From: Phalacrocorax aristotelis
Lineage: Eukaryota > Chordata > Aves > Suliformes > Phalacrocoracidae
Assembly (NCBI RefSeq): GCF_949628215.1
Contig: NC_134280.1
Location: 62,001-126,000, forward strand
DNA length: 64,000 bases
Direction of reading: 5' to 3'
Below are positions 33,021-44,556 of the stretch, in pieces. The notes below the pieces were generated by a model. It was not told the origin of the DNA. It did not search any database and worked only from the letters and a program-made list of their open reading frames with translations. The translations under genes were made by a program, and so were the position numbers. How positions within the stretch are numbered: the stretch's first letter is position 1; every line of letters starts with the position of its first letter.

Positions 33021-36000
33021 GCCCGTGATCCCATTTAGCACTGCCCACCTCAGTTGTTGGAGATTAAAATTGTGGCACTCCGCAAAATGACGGCGATCTG
33101 AAGACAAAACGTCAGTTAGTTTTGTGGAGAAACGTCCCCAAAGCTCCAGCTTGAATTGACTTTCAAATTCAACCCTCAGCCTGAAAACTGCGAGCAGAGG
33201 TTTTGGGTTTTCTACCTACGCTACATACGCTTCCTAGTTTCAATACTGTTTTATAAATAAATCCGCTGCATCTCATCAACAGCCACACGTAGCCTGGATT
33301 TTATTTCGGTTCCCCGAAGGACGTGCTGGGATGAGGATATTGGAGAAAGCCTCCTCAACCGCAAAGCAATGGAAATGCTATTCATTCGAATTGTGTTCAG
33401 ACTTCAGTTTTGTCCTCTTGGAAGAAATAGACATTGGCAGACATTTTTACTTGAGGGGAAGATTTAGCATGACTTCTGAAACCAGGAGATAATCTTACCA
33501 AATTCTGAAAATACCAAGTCTTTGCAAAGTCTCTCTCAGTCCTAAACAAATTATGGTTTCCAGTGTCCCTGCCCACTACAGAACATGGCAGAGATCTGAC
33601 TATTGTGTTTTCTGAAACAGGCTCTGAAGATACGTTATTACTGTGGAGTCTAGGCTTCTATCACTGCAGTAACAGGTATCAGTATTTTAGTGACTGGATA
33701 TCCATCTGTCATTGGTCCATAGCAGAACTTTCCTGAATGCCAATATAACAGTAAGTGCCCTAGATTGCACTGTTGCAAGTCAGATAAAGGGGTGTGCAAT
33801 AGTAGCAGGCTGGCCATTCTTTAAGGGAGGAGAAAAGAAAAAAAAAAAAAAAAAAAAACCACAAAACAGAAAACAAAACCAGCCACCCTGGCACAGGGTT
33901 ACGACACATACAAAATCAATGTGTGCATGCCTAATAGCTCTGACAGATCTGGGACACATGTAAGACCAGCCAGGCTGGTTAGAAACTAGCCAGGTGGCAC
34001 CTCTAAATTACAGGACAGTCCTATGTTTACCAATATCCTGCATTCTGTTTCCCATTCATGCTTTTAAATGTGTTTTTCCATATGTTTGGATTGTGACAAG
34101 TTTTGTTCACTAATTCTCTGTCGTAGAGAAATGGTGGGCAAAATACTAATGAATTGGAGATGAGGACAAAGGGCTGGGAAGAGCTGTAAACAGAGAGAAG
34201 CAACTGAACAAAAACTGATAGCAGAGAAAGCTGCTGGTTTTTTGCTCATGGGCAGGGTGCCATTTGCCAGCATGCCCAAAGCAATGCTTATTGGACTTGG
34301 AAAAATCTTGTCTATAGCAGCCAGAAGCAGGCTGCTGCCCCTGCCAATACCATTTATTTGGCATAGCCATCTCCAAGAAAAGAGGACAGCTGGGAACAGA
34401 CCTCATGAATCATTCCAGGAGAGTGACTGCCCTTTTTCCTGGGTAGCAAAAAAGAACACATAGAAAGAGTTAGATCTACACTAAATTCAGTCATTAAAGG
34501 AGGCGTTCTGTCTTCTAGTCATGCACAAATCAACTGTAATTGATCAAGTAAAATGACTGTGTGGATTTAAAGGACAGAGCATTCAGCCCTCCTGCAGCCA
34601 GAACAGATTATGGCCACCACTAAGCATGTCCATTATGCTTTTCTTTTTAAAAGCAAGTTAAAAGGTAAGTAGGGCAAGCTCTATCCTGTACAAAACTTTA
34701 GAGCTCTTCAACTCAGTCTCACTGTCATCAGAAGAGGATTTACTGCGGGTGCTAAGAAAGATATTGTACTGTTCACTACATTAGCCCTGTCCAATGCAAT
34801 GCACAATTTGTATTACTTGAGGGTTGATGCAATACCCAGTTATTAGCAATCTATGAGCCATTTGTTGGCCATAGTCTTGTCACAACTTTGTTCCTCTTCT
34901 TAGAATAAAAAAAATTACACTATCACCTGAGCTTGTAAGCTTGCATTTTTTAAATCTGCATAATGGATCAAAGGTCTACCCTGTAATATTGCAACACTGC
35001 ATAAGGAAATTAGTTTAATTACAAATATGCAAAACTGGGAAAGATTAAGATATAATGGTCAATATCACCACATTGCACAAAGACTTCTCTACATTGTGAT
35101 TCATTGCTAAAATGGCACCAGCTAATGAGCCTAGGATACAGTTTGGAATTTGTCTTAAGGAAAATATCAAAATGTTGGGTAAAGTCACAAAAGCTTGTGT
35201 AATAATACACTTGTAAATGGCAAAGCAGCAGGTTTAGATCATCATGTCCTCTAACCGTATCAAGAATATGGAAATAGGCATATTCAAGCCAGATAATTAT
35301 CCCTAACTACCCATTCTTACATCCTCTCACAAAAGCTGTTTTTCCACAAATGACTGAACTTTTCATAGAGTCTGTCCTTAACTTCAGTAGAACATAGTCT
35401 GAAATTTTAAGATGATCTGAAATTGGTGCTGTCTAGTTGTCTAGTTTTAATCTGCCCATGTTAGTAAGTAATTCTTAAGTAAAATTAACTTGTAATAACC
35501 ATCTGCAGATAGACAGTTTCCAAAGAGTTTTCATAACATTTCTGACCGGACTGAAAGAATTTTTTTAGAGACCACTAACTTTTTTTTTTTAAATGCAGTT
35601 TAGATTGCATCTGGAATATTCATTTGTTATGAAGGACTTTGGAAGTTTGACCCTCTCCTTTCAGTGAGAAATGGCAGCAAAAATGCCCCAAATCAAGAAA
35701 AGGGTTTTGGATATGGCATGTCTTCACATAGATGGTCCTAAATATTACCGTAACAACTCATGTTTGCAAAGCTGGGCACAGGCAGGAGGACGACCTCCGT
35801 GGATTGCAGATATTGTGTCCTAGAAAAAGGAAAATGCGTCCTTGAGTCAAAAGTCAGTCCATTCAACATTACTATGAAATACACTTTTTGGAATACACCA
35901 CCTGCTGTGTATGTGTAGCTTAGACTGTAGAAAAGGAATAGGTTGAAGAACTCGCAGACAGGCAAAACCGGGGAAATGTCAAATCATCCTTTTACTATGT

Positions 36001-36875
36001 TGTTTTCTGCATTGAAGAGTTACTTGGGGTTACATGCGGATTTGTTCTTATTCTATCAGCTAAAACAAGTACTATGGAGATAGTTCATGCAGTGGACTCT
36101 ATACAGATTCCAAAGGCTATCGTCAGTTAGTTTAACCCTTGCCTTTCCTTCTTCGTGTTGTACTTTACCAGCAGGCTGTCTTGTGCACTATAGTTACTGA
36201 GCATGGCACTAAATGTATCATAGGTTCCCTAGCTTCCAGCCTGCCAGGAGGAGTTGTGGAGTTGCACCTGGTTGACTTGCTAAACAATACAGCTGCACCA
36301 TGTAAGTAATTTTATAACATGTTGCAGAGGAGGAAAAACGGGGATGTGAGGAAAAACAGAGTTTATGTTAAACTGTCTATGGTAATTGTTACACAGGAAA
36401 GATTTCTGAAAGCAGACAGTGAACTCCAAAGTTGTCCTCAGAGGACAAATCCAAACCACAGTCCACAGCTCAAACAAACCTTTTAAGTATGGTGAAGGCT
36501 GTGAAAGGCTCATTCTAACCATGCAAATGGCAAAGTACACAGTAGTGATACGAAAAAAAGAGAAAAAAATTCGTTTATTGCAGAGAGAAAAGAATTTAGA
36601 ACAGATAAAGCCTTAAAGAAACTACTGTAATACTGCCAGTGAGACACACTGCATAATTCTTACAGAAATAATTTATGAAGATATATATGTCTAGCCTTTA
36701 CAATGCAGGCATTTTGAACACAGTTTTTTTTTTTAAGGCAAGGTCAAAATAACTGCTTTTAAAATTTTTCATATGGGAAACTGATTTAAATAAAAAATAA
36801 TTTTATATGGGAAGCTTTGAAACTAAAAGTCTTTTAACTTTATTGGAATCAAATTGAAATAATTTTTGCCCATAC
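33021..36875. other. Intergenic, no gene recognised
   Basis: AT-rich sequence upstream of the MARCHF7 promoter. A run of 21 A at 33838-33858 is the only simple repeat of note. Confidence 0.5.
33838..33858 (+). repeat. A21 homopolymer
   Basis: Uninterrupted A run. No recognisable retroposed body precedes it. Confidence 0.9.
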
Positions 36876-36877
36876 AG

Positions 36878-37238
36878 GGGATCTCATCACCGTGTACCAG
36901 TACTTAAGGGGTAGTTACAAAGAAGATGAAGACTCCCTTTTTACAAGGAGTCCCATGGAGAGGACAAGGGGGAATGGACACAAGTTGCCCTTGGGGACAT
37001 TCTGATTGGACACCAGAGGGAAATTTTTCACGGTGAGGACAGTCACCATTGGAATAATCTCCCCAGGGAAGGGGTTGACTCGGCCACGTTGGACACCTTC
37101 AAGAGTCATCTGGACAGGGTGCTGGGCCGTCTTGTCTAGACTCTGCTCTTCCCAGAAAGGTTGGACTAGATGATCCCTGAGGTCCCTTCCAACCTGTGAT
37201 TCTGTGATTCTGTATCTTGTGATTCTGTGACAAATTAG
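36878..37238 (+). mobile_element. CR1 retrotransposon 3' end
   Basis: GGGATCTCATCACCGTGTAC through CCATGGAGAGGACAAGGGGG, TTGGACTAGATGATCCCTGA and GGTCCCTTCCAACCTGTGAT, ending in GTGATTCTGT repeats. It is the same subfamily as the copy at 43340-44520 and lines up with that copy's last ~340 bp. Confidence 0.92.
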
Positions 37239-38579
37239 ATACCAGTTATGTGAGATAAAACACAGCGGTGCACACCCATTTTAGACAGGCTTTCTTCCTG
37301 TTACTTTAACTTATAAATCTATACTTCCTTTTCAGTATCCAGAAAAAAATCATTGTTCAGTGTTCCTGATAATTAATATTTTTAAGCATAAAAATATTTA
37401 CTTCATTCTGTTACCAATTTATTTTAATCAAGAAGGTTTTATGTGCCTTCTGAATTACAGCTGTTCTTGCTTTAGAATAGTGTAAAGCATAAGGCAATTA
37501 AACCATGTTAATAGATTAAATGTGTCAGGTAATAATACTTTTGGTAGACAGACCAAGTGTACCCATATCTTCTTTTAAAATTTTAGTTTTAGAGTACAGA
37601 TATAGTTTGCAAGCTAAAAGAATGCATCTTAAAAATTACAGAAATATTTTAGAATTGTTAGAAATGATTTGGTTTCGTTTTCTAAAGGTGGTTAGTTCTT
37701 TTTTTATTGTAGTTATTATTTCTGGAATTCTAATATTAGAGAAAGTGTAAATGTTTTAAAATCTTTATTTAAAGTCTACTTCCTTCAACAGTGTACTCCA
37801 AGTCAGGAAGAAGTCTAAAGCTCTATGACGCACAGAATTCAACTTCTGGTAACGGTTTATTCACTAAGGACCTCTTACAGCTGATTTGAACTAAAAACAG
37901 TGATCAAAATGCATCTCCTGGTTTGTCTTCGCAGAATACCTGTGTTCTCTTTCATTCATTTCTGTGGAATAACTAGTCGTCTTCTGCCTTCTGCTAAGGC
38001 AAATATTAAATGGAGATACATAAACCTAACAAAAAAAATTCAGAACTAACATATTCTTCAGCAGACAACAGGAACCACAACTACCTTTCCCCTTTCCAAT
38101 AGATTTTATTATATGCTTAAAAAAAGGAAAAACCTATGTATTTGTATATCTTGTATACAAATATGCTAATAAATAGGAAGAATTCTTCACTTGAAATCAC
38201 ATATATGTATTGATTCACATTTTTTTAATGTATGAAGCTAACAGTGAAAAGTCACAAAACATTTTAGAGGAAAGAGAATATTTAGACACCAATATCCTCT
38301 TCCATCTTCCTGTGCAGGACGCTGTCTTCAGTTAGGGACAGTGCTTGCAGATTTAGGAATATCTGATCTCTGTAGGTGCAGAAAAACCCTGGTGTCAGTT
38401 AACTTCTATTGCTTAACCCAGGCTAGAGCAGTGGAAATTACTCCTTTGAAGATTAAAATATCTTTGCCTATTGTCATTTAGGAAGAAATCTTTGCTACTG
38501 AAAACAAGAAAATCTGGATAGCCTTAAGATATCTTTCTATGTGCCTCAGTTACAAGAATCAAGTAATGGCACAAAACCA

Positions 38580-38583
<4 letters not shown>

Positions 38584-38613
<30 letters not shown>
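38584..38613 (+). repeat. (AC)15 microsatellite
   Basis: Thirty bases of perfect AC dinucleotide repeat. Confidence 0.97.
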
Positions 38614-38615
<2 letters not shown>

Positions 38616-38953
38616 GATTAAAAAAGTTTTTGAACAAGAATAATAGCAATGTAAGATTTTATTGAAATCTACCTGAGCTCTGTCGCTGAGGATAGTATGC
38701 AAGTAGAGTGGGGAGTACAGTACAGCTTACTACTGTGTTGATGAGAATGGATTGGAATCCATGAACAACATAATTATTGTTATTGTATTATTGTGACTAA
38801 TTTAGTGTTAAAGCAGAGAAGGAAGTGGGAGGAGCGAAGCATCAGGAATTATTAGTTGCATGTGCACACAACAAGGGGATAATTGTGTATTTCCTGTAAT
38901 TGAAATACAGGCAGTAAAGTTGTCTCTCTCCCCCTCTCAAAATAACTACTTGG

Positions 38954-38973
38954 ATTTATTTATTTATTTATTT
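38954..38973 (+). repeat. (ATTT)5 microsatellite
   Basis: Five ATTT units, just downstream of a CT-rich patch. Confidence 0.9.
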
Positions 38974-39475
38974 GTTTTCCTTAACTTATATTATGTCCAT
39001 CACTTTTACAGGTAGGAACAAACCCTAAAGATATTATTAGAACAGAACACATTTTCAACTCTTGGTGAAGCTACACCTCTCTGTTGCTCTTGCTATATGG
39101 TTGAAAAGAGTAATATCCCTTTCTTGAGGTTCAACTAAGAAAAAGTCAAAATGAACAACTGTGTTTTCCTGTGCATTTAATAAGACCAGAGTAAAACTCC
39201 TGTTCTTGTGCCTAACACAAATGAGAAAATAAATATCAAGAAGATTTTACTTAAGAAATCAATTGTAGGATTAGGAACATAGTCCTGTGTTCTACTATTC
39301 TGTGCACCAGAAGTGTATTTCACCTGTGGAAAAGCTGCTCAGCTACTCCCTGGCTGCCTGACTTTCTTCTGCTTCACAGTCCAGATGCGATAGATAAAGT
39401 AATGTAATTTTAAAAAGATATGTACTTATTGATTTAAAATGAAAGGGCATGTACATAAATACAACAAAGGCCTAG

Positions 39476-40052
39476 TGTCCTGGTTTCAGCTGGGATAGAG
39501 TTAATTATCTTCCTAGTAGCTCGTCCAGTGCTGTGGTTTGGATTTAGGATGAGAATAATGTTAATAAGACATGGATGTTTTAGTTGTTGCTGAGCAGTGC
39601 TTATACTAGTCAAGGACTTTTTCAGCTTCCCATGCTCTGCCAGGTGCATGAGAAGCTGTGAGGGGGCACAGCCAGGACAGCTGACCCAAACTGGCCAAGG
39701 GGATATTCCATACCATATGACATCATGCTCAGTAGGTAAACTGGAGGGAGTTGGCCAGGGGGCTGCTCATGGACTGGCTGGGCATTGGTCAGCAGGAGGT
39801 GAGCAGATGCATCACGGTTTTCCTGGGGTTTCTCTCTCTCTCTCTCTCTCTGTTTTCCTTTTTGTTACAATTTATTATTACTACTATTACTAATCCTATT
39901 ATTATTTTATTTTAATTATTAAACTGTTCTTATCTCAACCCATGGGTTTTCTTTCTTTTGCTCTTCAGATTCTCTCCCCCATCCCACTGCAGGGGGAGGG
40001 TAAGCGAGGGGCTGGGTGGTGTTTGATTGCTAACTGGGGCTAAACTACAACA
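39476..40052 (+). mobile_element. Solo LTR of an endogenous retrovirus (family A), 5-bp TSD CCTAG
   Basis: Begins TGTCCTGG and ends CTACAACA, flanked by CCTAG at 39471-39475 and 40053-40057. Inside are a (TC)n microsatellite at about 39832-39852, an A/T-rich block with ATTAAA about 120 bp before the end, and a GGGGGAGGG block. Same family as the minus-strand LTR at 26806-27405. No internal retroviral region flanks it, so it is a solo LTR left by recombination. Confidence 0.9.
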
Positions 40053-40057
40053 CCTAG

Positions 40058-42073
40058 TTTACCTGATAGCAAGTGATTTGCACTAAAAAAACCAAACCAT
40101 ATTTTTATTGTGCCCATTTTATACCAGCTAAGATAAAGAAATTGAAGGAGAAAAGGATTATGTTTTGACCAAGGATGGGGAGCCAGCAGTCAGCAGAGAC
40201 GGGAAGGGAAAGAGAGGAGATGAGGCCACACTTCTGCTTTTGGTGTAAGGTATTCTTGTAGGTTTTCAGACAGCACACAGTGCTTCTAGCCATGGACTCC
40301 TGAGTGCAGTGTGCAGTCCCAATCAGCAGGTCCAGCCTTTCCTCTTCGCTCTCCTACTCTTTGTGTGCTGAACCACAGTAAGTTGTTCTGATCTGCATAT
40401 AAATGTTCTCATTTATTTTTATGTCTCCCAAAGGAACAGGCTGCCCATAGCATACTGCTATTATATGCTGACTTTCAGGATCTGCTTTTTGCCCGTACTT
40501 TATGTCAGTTTAATTTAATTTGCTTGTATTTGGCAGCAGAAAAAAAAATGGTTTCACACTAGACGACCCTAAAATATTTTTATACTTTATAATGTGTCTG
40601 ATTTCTGCACTCATCACGCTTTGGGAGAGCACTCAGGTTTGCTGTTCCTTTCCACAATCCCACACTCTCCCTCATCAGAGCCCGAAGCTGCGGGCTGTCG
40701 CATGATTGTCAAAAGAAATGTCAGGGAGAGGGAGCTAGGTGGGGTGTGTACATACGTGTGCGTTGGAAAGGACATGTATAAATAAGAGACATGGGTGTTA
40801 ATACTTATGGTGACTAATGAATGGGAAATACTAAGGGTCAGCATACCTGTGCAATTGCATCCCACATCGCCTGTCATGACTGGTAAAGCCCAGTATGCTT
40901 TGCATGAGAGCAGAACTATACTTTCATCTGTTTCTAAAAATTATTATGACTGAAATTAAAATGCAATGTGTGTCCTAGCCCTGGCACAATTAGGCATACC
41001 ATGCTGCAGGGCCGACCTGATAGTTTTGAACATAACCAGGATCCAGCATATGTTCCCACATGCGTATGGTAATCATGGACTTAGTACCACAGTCTAATAG
41101 AGCCCATCGTGGGCACTCGCTTCTAGATAAGGATGTGGTCTTATGAAGAAGAGCGCTGCTAGTCTGTATTAGCATTATCTCTGGATCTAATGTTACACAA
41201 GGATAGTTAGATAGCTCTATCCCACCACTTGCAAGCTTTTGATCCTTTCTGTTTAAGTGGAGTTCCAAGGATAGACATGTATGAGTTGGCTCTACATCTG
41301 TTATCATTCCTTTATATTAATGGTGTTCCCAATGTACTGTTTTAATAGTTCATTGCTCTTTTAATCTCCTAAGTATGTGAAGGAAGCAGAGGTGGTTACT
41401 GTCTCTGTCTTTACCTAAAATTCAGCGTGACTATGAAGCAAAAAAGTTAGCTTGCTGATCTTGCAGTTCTTCCAGCATTACCACAATGCGGAGCACACAC
41501 ACGTAATTTCTACACTAATTCCAGTAGAGAAACATTTGTAAATACTGCAGTCATGTTTCCAATGCTGTTGTCCATTTATGTTCTACACCTTTTTTTTTTT
41601 TTAGAGAGCAAAATGCATGAGTCTGAATGATGGGAAAGAAGAACACCTACAAATCTAATATTAGGTTGCTGACACAATGTAGTCAATTACTTTTTAAAAT
41701 ATGCTAAACACAAGTCTTCAAGGGCATATGCAAGACAATTGGCCAAATAATTTTCTTATTGATTTAGTGTTAATGTTAGCTGTCAGCTCTATAATACGAC
41801 TCCACACATATTCCCTCCTCATTTGAAAAAAAAAGGGACTATAGCCTCGCTGCTTACTCCGAAGATCATTTGGAATGTCGCAAATAAAATGGAAAATAAT
41901 TTCTGAAATAACAAATACAGCAAAATCACAGGTAAAAATCTTAGCTGGAATCAATTGGAATAGTCTGATCTTAGCTGTAATAAATTTTTTTTAAGACTCT
42001 ATAATTTAAACCAAAAATTTAAAAGTCATCTTGAAATGTGTGGAAAATTCCTGATACACATGCATATAAGTAG
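40058..42073. other. Intergenic; possible decayed coding relic at about 40990-41307 (minus)
   Basis: No intact gene. On the minus strand, 40990-41307 is an open 105-codon segment with a mixed, protein-like composition. I cannot assign it to a family. Confidence 0.35.
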
Positions 42074-42100
42074 TTATATAGTAGTAGTATAGTAGTAGTA
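42074..42100 (+). repeat. TAG-trinucleotide microsatellite
   Basis: Interrupted (GTA)n immediately in front of a CR1 3' end. Confidence 0.8.
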
Positions 42101-42285
42101 GAGGGTGCCAGAGCAGTGGCACAGGCTGCCCAGAGAGGCTGTGGGGTCCCTTCCCTGGAGACATTCACCCCCCGCCTGGATGCGGTCCTGTGCCCCCTGC
42201 TCTGGGTGTGCCTGCTCAAGCAGGGGGCTGGACGGGATGAGCTCCAGAGGGCCCTTCCCACCCCTGCCTTCTGGGATTCCGTGGT
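42101..42285 (+). mobile_element. CR1 retrotransposon 3' end
   Basis: GAGGGTGCCAGAGCAGTGGC, GGCTGCCCAGAGAGGCTGTG and CTCCAGAGGGCCCTTCCCAC, ending GGGATTCCGTGGTAT. Same subfamily as the copy at 2328-2555. Only about 185 bp remain. Confidence 0.9.
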
Positions 42286-43339
42286 ATATACACACACAGG
42301 TATTTATAAGTGTACATATACACACATTACAAGCAATGTCTTCTCACTCTCCGTTTTATACAGTGAGGGGATGTTCTTGGAGATTTGTCCTTGAAGTAAG
42401 TATGGATCATGCTAACAAGTGAGGAGGCTCAATCTGAAATAAGGAGGATTTAGTTCTGGGTCAGTAGTAATAAGAAAGGAATTTGAGTGCAGTGAAGCCA
42501 AGGGGTCAAGACTGAACTGAACTGCAGTCCCTTGTTAGGAGATAAGAATACCCATATTAGGTAGATGAAAGGTCCAGTCAGTGTGGTATCTCATCTCAAA
42601 TAATGGCAGGTAGACACATCTAGCAAAGAGTATAAGAACAGGGCAAATCCACTGTGAAACTTTTCTGTGTTTCACCAATCCCAGCTTTCAGCAATTTGGG
42701 CATAATACATGTTTTCAACAGCCTTTGATGGATCAAATTTTTACTTAATTTTTTTCTGGAACTTTTTGGATATTTTTATACATCCTGTAGAAGTAGTTCA
42801 GGAATTTAGCTTTGAGCCATGCAAAAAAAAGGACCCTCTCGTTGTTTGTTTAGAACTCACTATATGATAATTTAATTTGATACTTCCTAATTCTTGCAGT
42901 AAGAGAAACAGCAAATAATTGTTTCCTTTTCAAGTTCTGACTTTATAGGTGCCTATTGTCTTGACTTTAATTTTTGCCTTTTCTGAGTTACAAGATTCTA
43001 GTCCACTTTTCAATCCATAAGTGCTTTTACAACTTTAAACATCTTTTATTTCGTTTTTTAGTCCTACTATATCTTTTCTGACAGGAGTAGCTGGAACAGA
43101 GCCGATTATTCAGGATGTAGGCACCTGATGGATTACTAGTGGTTCAGTGGTGCTTTCACTTTTGTACTGTATTCCCTTTCTATGCGTTTGTAACAGGGTG
43201 CTTGGGTTTTAGGTCACTACAGAGCATGAAGTAGTACAGCTGCCTAAGGATTCAGTCTGGAATGAATTTCATAGTGCTTCCCAGAGGGGAGTCGAGCAGT
43301 GCCTTGCTCTTTAAGCTAGAAGCTGCCTTCTAGGCAGCT
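42286..43339. other. Intergenic, nothing recognised
   Basis: AT-rich sequence between two CR1 copies. A short TATACACACA run lies at its left edge. Confidence 0.5.
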
Positions 43340-44520
43340 AGACTTGCCTGGTTGACATGGGGCGGGCAGTGGACATTGTTTACCTGGACTTCTCCAGGGC
43401 CTTTGATACAGTCCCCCACAGACTCCTCCTGGAGACATTAATGCATTATGGCCTAGACAAGCGGTCTGTGCAGTGGGTGGGGAACTGGCTGACAGGCCGC
43501 ACCCAAAGGGTGGTGGCAAATAGCTCTTTCTCAAACTGGCAACCTGTCACTGGTGGAGTCCCCCAGGGATCAATATTGGGCCCAATGTTATTCAACATCT
43601 TTATAAGTGATCTGGACAACGGCATCAAGTGTAGCCTGATGAAGTTTGCTGATGACACCAAGTTGAGTGGGGAAGCAGACACTCCAGAAGGGAGAGCTGC
43701 TCTGCAGGAAGATCTGGATAGGCTGGAAGAGTGGGCCAGCAAGAACCTTATGAAGTTCAACATGGAGAAGTGTAAGGTCTTGCACCTGGGAAAACATAAT
43801 CCGGGAGTGCAGCACAGACTGGGATCCACCTGGCAGGAGAGAAGCTCTGTGGAAAGGGACCTGGGGGTCCTGGTGACCGGAAAGCTCAACATGAGCGAAC
43901 AGTGTGCTGCCGCGGCCAAGAAGGCCAACAGGATGCTGGGCTCCACCAGAAAGGGCATTGCCAGCAGAGAGAAAGAAGTCATTATCTCACTCTGCTCAGC
44001 GCTTGCCAGGCCACACCTGGAGTACTGTGTACAGTTCTGGTCCTCGCTGTACAAAAAGGATGTGGACAGGCTGGAAGGGGTCCAGAGAAGGGCCACCAAG
44101 ATGATCAAAGGATTGGGAAGCTGCCATATGACGATAGGCTGGGAGAGCTGGGTTTGTTCAGCCTTGAGAAAAGGAGGCTCAGAGGGGATCTCATCACCAT
44201 GTACCAGTACTTAAGGGGTAGCTGCAAGGAAGGTGGCGACTCCCTTTTTACAAGGGGTCCCATGGAGAGGACAAGGGGGAATGGACACAAGTTGCCCTGG
44301 GGACATTCTGATTGGACACCAGAGGGAAATTTTTCACAGTGAGGACAGTCACCATTGGAATAATCTCCCCAGGGAAGGGGTTGACTCGGTGATGTTGGAC
44401 ACCTTCAAGAGTCATCTGGACAGGGTGCTGGGCCGTCTTGTCTAGACTCTGCTCTTCCCAGAAAGGTTGGACTAGATGATCCCTGAGGTCCCTTCCAACC
44501 TGTGATTCTATATCTTGTGT
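43340..44520 (+). mobile_element. CR1 retrotransposon, 5'-truncated, with part of the ORF2 reverse transcriptase
   Basis: The longest CR1 copy here. A 285-codon frame from 43357 carries the reverse-transcriptase blocks YLDFSRAFDTVPH, GGVPQGSILGPMLFNIF and the catalytic box FADDTKLSG, followed by the ORF2 C-terminal region. The 3' UTR ends at GTGATTCTATATCTTGTG. The endonuclease domain and the first part of the reverse transcriptase are missing, and the frame is broken near 44110 and again near 44340. It cannot mobilise itself. Confidence 0.95.
43357..44214 (+). pseudogene. CR1 ORF2 reverse-transcriptase fragment (frameshifted)
   Basis: Open for 285 codons with RT palm motifs including FADD. 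Around 44110 the CR1-like reading ([20 protein letters not shown]) continues in a different frame, showing a one-base-type indel; a second shift follows near 44340. The open-frame start is an internal Met close to the truncation point, so this is a remnant rather than a gene. Confidence 0.9.
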
Positions 44521-44556
44521 TATTCCTGTACTCTCACTAGCCATCTGCTATTAGCT

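Larger units (their letters stand above)
37239..39470. other. Intergenic, no gene recognised
   Basis: AT-rich. Contains an (AC)15 microsatellite and a TTTA repeat; nothing else supported. Confidence 0.5.

Noticed and set aside
32406..33107. 233-codon minus-strand open frame in the same CpG island
   Set aside because: Overlaps promoter, GC boxes and the inferred non-coding exon; low-complexity Pro/Arg composition and no link to the MARCHF7 reading frame.
43446..44108. 220-codon minus-strand open frame
   Set aside because: Antisense shadow of the CR1 reverse-transcriptase fragment.
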